DNA of 64,000 bases. It comes from Clostridiales bacterium (GTDB lineage: Bacteria > Bacillota > Clostridia > Lachnospirales > Lachnospiraceae). Position 1 is the first letter of the stretch, and every line of letters begins with the position of its first letter. The translations under genes and the position numbers were made by a program. The notes beneath the pieces were generated by a model. That model was not told the DNA's origin and searched no databases. It saw only the letters and a program-made list of their open reading frames with translations. This document shows, piece by piece, positions 62,914 through 64,000 of the stretch. The stretch covers positions 62,001 through 126,000 of the forward strand of contig JAATFT010000049.1 in the NCBI GenBank assembly GCA_015655075.1, read 5' to 3'.

Positions 62914-64000
62914 GTGAAGATATTATTAACTGCAATCAATGCAAAATATATCCATTCCAATCTTGCGGTTTACAGCCTGCGGGCCTATGCGAAAGCCTAT
63001 AACCGGCAGATTCGTATAGTGGAGTTTACCATAAATAATCATATCGATGACATATTGCAGGCAATCTATAAGGAAAAGCCGGATTTTATAGGCTTTTCCT
63101 GCTATATTTGGAACATAGACATAATAGAGCGGCTGTATACGGAGCTTAGAAAGCTGCTGCCTGACTGTAAAATATGGCTGGGAGGCCCTGAAGTTTCCTA
63201 TGATGTAAAACGGCGGCTGGAAAGAGAAGAAGCCGTGGACGGTATCATGATAGGAGAAGGGGAAGGCACCTTTCTGGAGTTATTGGATTATTATATTGCA
63301 GGGAAACTGTTCTTACAAAATATCAAAGGTATAGCTTTTAAAGAAAGAGCGCGCACAGCAGGGGATCCTATGGGACTGTCAGGGGGCTTTGGGGCGGAAA
63401 GGGTAACCATCACCCCTGTAAGGCCGGAAATGGATATGAGTACCCTGGTTTTTCCCTATGATAATATGGAAGATTTTAAAAATAAGATTATTTATTATGA
63501 AACCAGCAGAGGCTGTCCTTATTCCTGCAGCTACTGCCTTTCCTCCGCTGATAAAAAGACAAGGTTTAGGGACATTGAACTTGTCAAGGGGGAACTGGAC
63601 ATATTCTTAAAACAAAAGGTCCCACAGGTGAAATTTGTGGACAGGACCTTTAACTGCAACCGAAGTCATGCGATTGCCATATGGAAGTATATTAAAGAGC
63701 ACGATAACGGGGTTACGAATTTTCATTTCGAAATAGCCGCGGACATATTAGGGGAAGAGGAAATAAGAGTATTAAGCACCATGAGGGCGGGGCTGGTACA
63801 ATTAGAGATCGGGGTTCAATCCACCAATCCTAAAACGATAGAAGCCATTTACAGGCGGATGGACCTGGATAAATTAAAACTGGCGGCAGGCCGGGTCCAT
63901 GAGGGCCGAAACATTCATGAACATCTGGATTTAATCGCAGGACTACCCTATGAAGATATAAAAACCTTTAAAAAATCCTTTAACGAGGTGTACGCTCTTA
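62914..64000 (+). CDS. B12-binding radical SAM protein (DUF4080-like), 3' end outside window
   Basis: The frame is open to the end of the window, so the protein (over 360 aa) is incomplete. The N-terminal part reads as a cobalamin-binding fold (ILLTAINAKYIHSNLAVYSLR, DFIGFSCYIWNI, IWLGGPEVSYD, GIMIGEGEGTFLELL), and the radical SAM core has the cluster motif CPYSCSYC followed by VKFVDRTFNCN and LEIGVQSTNPKTIEAIYR. Related proteins are mostly uncharacterised methyl- or thio-transferases. GTG 62914 (GGAG six bases before) is preferred; ATG 62884 is in frame but lacks a ribosome site. Confidence 0.88.
   Translation, partial: MKILLTAINAKYIHSNLAVYSLRAYAKAYNRQIRIVEFTINNHIDDILQAIYKEKPDFIGFSCYIWNIDIIERLYTELRKLLPDCKIWLGGPEVSYDVKRRLEREEAVDGIMIGEGEGTFLELLDYYIAGKLFLQNIKGIAFKERARTAGDPMGLSGGFGAERVTITPVRPEMDMSTLVFPYDNMEDFKNKIIYYETSRGCPYSCSYCLSSADKKTRFRDIELVKGELDIFLKQKVPQVKFVDRTFNCNRSHAIAIWKYIKEHDNGVTNFHFEIAADILGEEEIRVLSTMRAGLVQLEIGVQSTNPKTIEAIYRRMDLDKLKLAAGRVHEGRNIHEHLDLIAGLPYEDIKTFKKSFNEVYAL

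Noticed and set aside
1-64000. CRISPR array, prophage or full insertion sequence
   Set aside because: I saw no regularly spaced identical repeats, no cas genes, no phage structural genes and no intact transposase; only short non-coding elements.

Overview
The window is a stretch of chromosome from a low-GC, Gram-positive, spore-forming anaerobe. The best fit is the Lachnospiraceae (Anaerocolumna/Lachnoclostridium-like Clostridia). The evidence is a full set of endospore genes (spoVG, spoVT, yabP, yabQ, spoIIE), the glgC-glgD pair, strong GGAGG ribosome sites with frequent GTG/TTG starts, many Clostridia-type primosome and cell-wall genes, and purine-rich codon use. This is inferred from gene content; no database search was possible.

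Layout. 1-4.3 kb: the 3' end of a YhaN/SbcC-like ATPase gene and a class A penicillin-binding protein. 4.4-10 kb (minus strand): prs, a dnaI-like helicase loader, a dnaD-like replication protein and murC, with a striking intergenic block (8.1-8.6 kb) holding three tandem palindromic repeats and two clusters of head-to-tail DnaA boxes. 10.4-13.2 kb: glgC-glgD-spoVG. 13.4-23.2 kb: an accessory nitrogen operon, made up of a LuxR regulator, biotin-dependent urea (or guanidine) carboxylase, allophanate hydrolase, a NifI1/NifI2-type pair of PII proteins and a NitT/TauT-type ABC transporter. 23.7-27.8 kb: a transglutaminase-like protein, two unknown minus-strand genes and a truncated gene. 27.8-38 kb: pth, mfd, a PrsA-like foldase, a PAP2 phosphatase, a NatAB-like ABC exporter, truA and spoVT. 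38.1-48.5 kb: a second accessory island, a LacI-ribokinase fusion regulator divergent from a nucleoside hydrolase/ABC importer/ribokinase/beta-hydroxyacid dehydrogenase/DUF1537 kinase operon. 49.2-59 kb: mazG, hup, rqcP, yabP, yabQ, divIC, tRNA-Met, spoIIE, tilS, hpt, ftsH. 59.5-64 kb: a GH13 glucanohydrolase, a frameshifted small membrane gene, tRNA-Leu, tRNA-Gly, a CmpB-like membrane protein and the start of a B12-binding radical SAM gene.

The backbone spoVG ... pth-mfd ... spoVT ... mazG-(hup)-rqcP-yabP-yabQ-divIC-tRNA-spoIIE-tilS-hpt-ftsH follows the gene order of the origin-proximal region in Bacillus subtilis. The nitrogen operon and the nucleoside/C4-acid operon look like insertions into that block. 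Several families of short non-coding inverted-repeat elements (about 90-180 bp, MITE-like) lie in the gaps.

The most interesting candidates are: (1) a NifI1/NifI2 PII pair with no nitrogenase, sitting inside a urea-amidolyase operon; (2) the LacI-ribokinase fusion with an altered anion-hole motif, controlling an operon that mixes nucleoside salvage with a four-carbon acid-sugar kinase but has no aldolase; (3) the DnaA-box clusters beside the primosome genes; (4) a tandem repeat with compensatory base changes.
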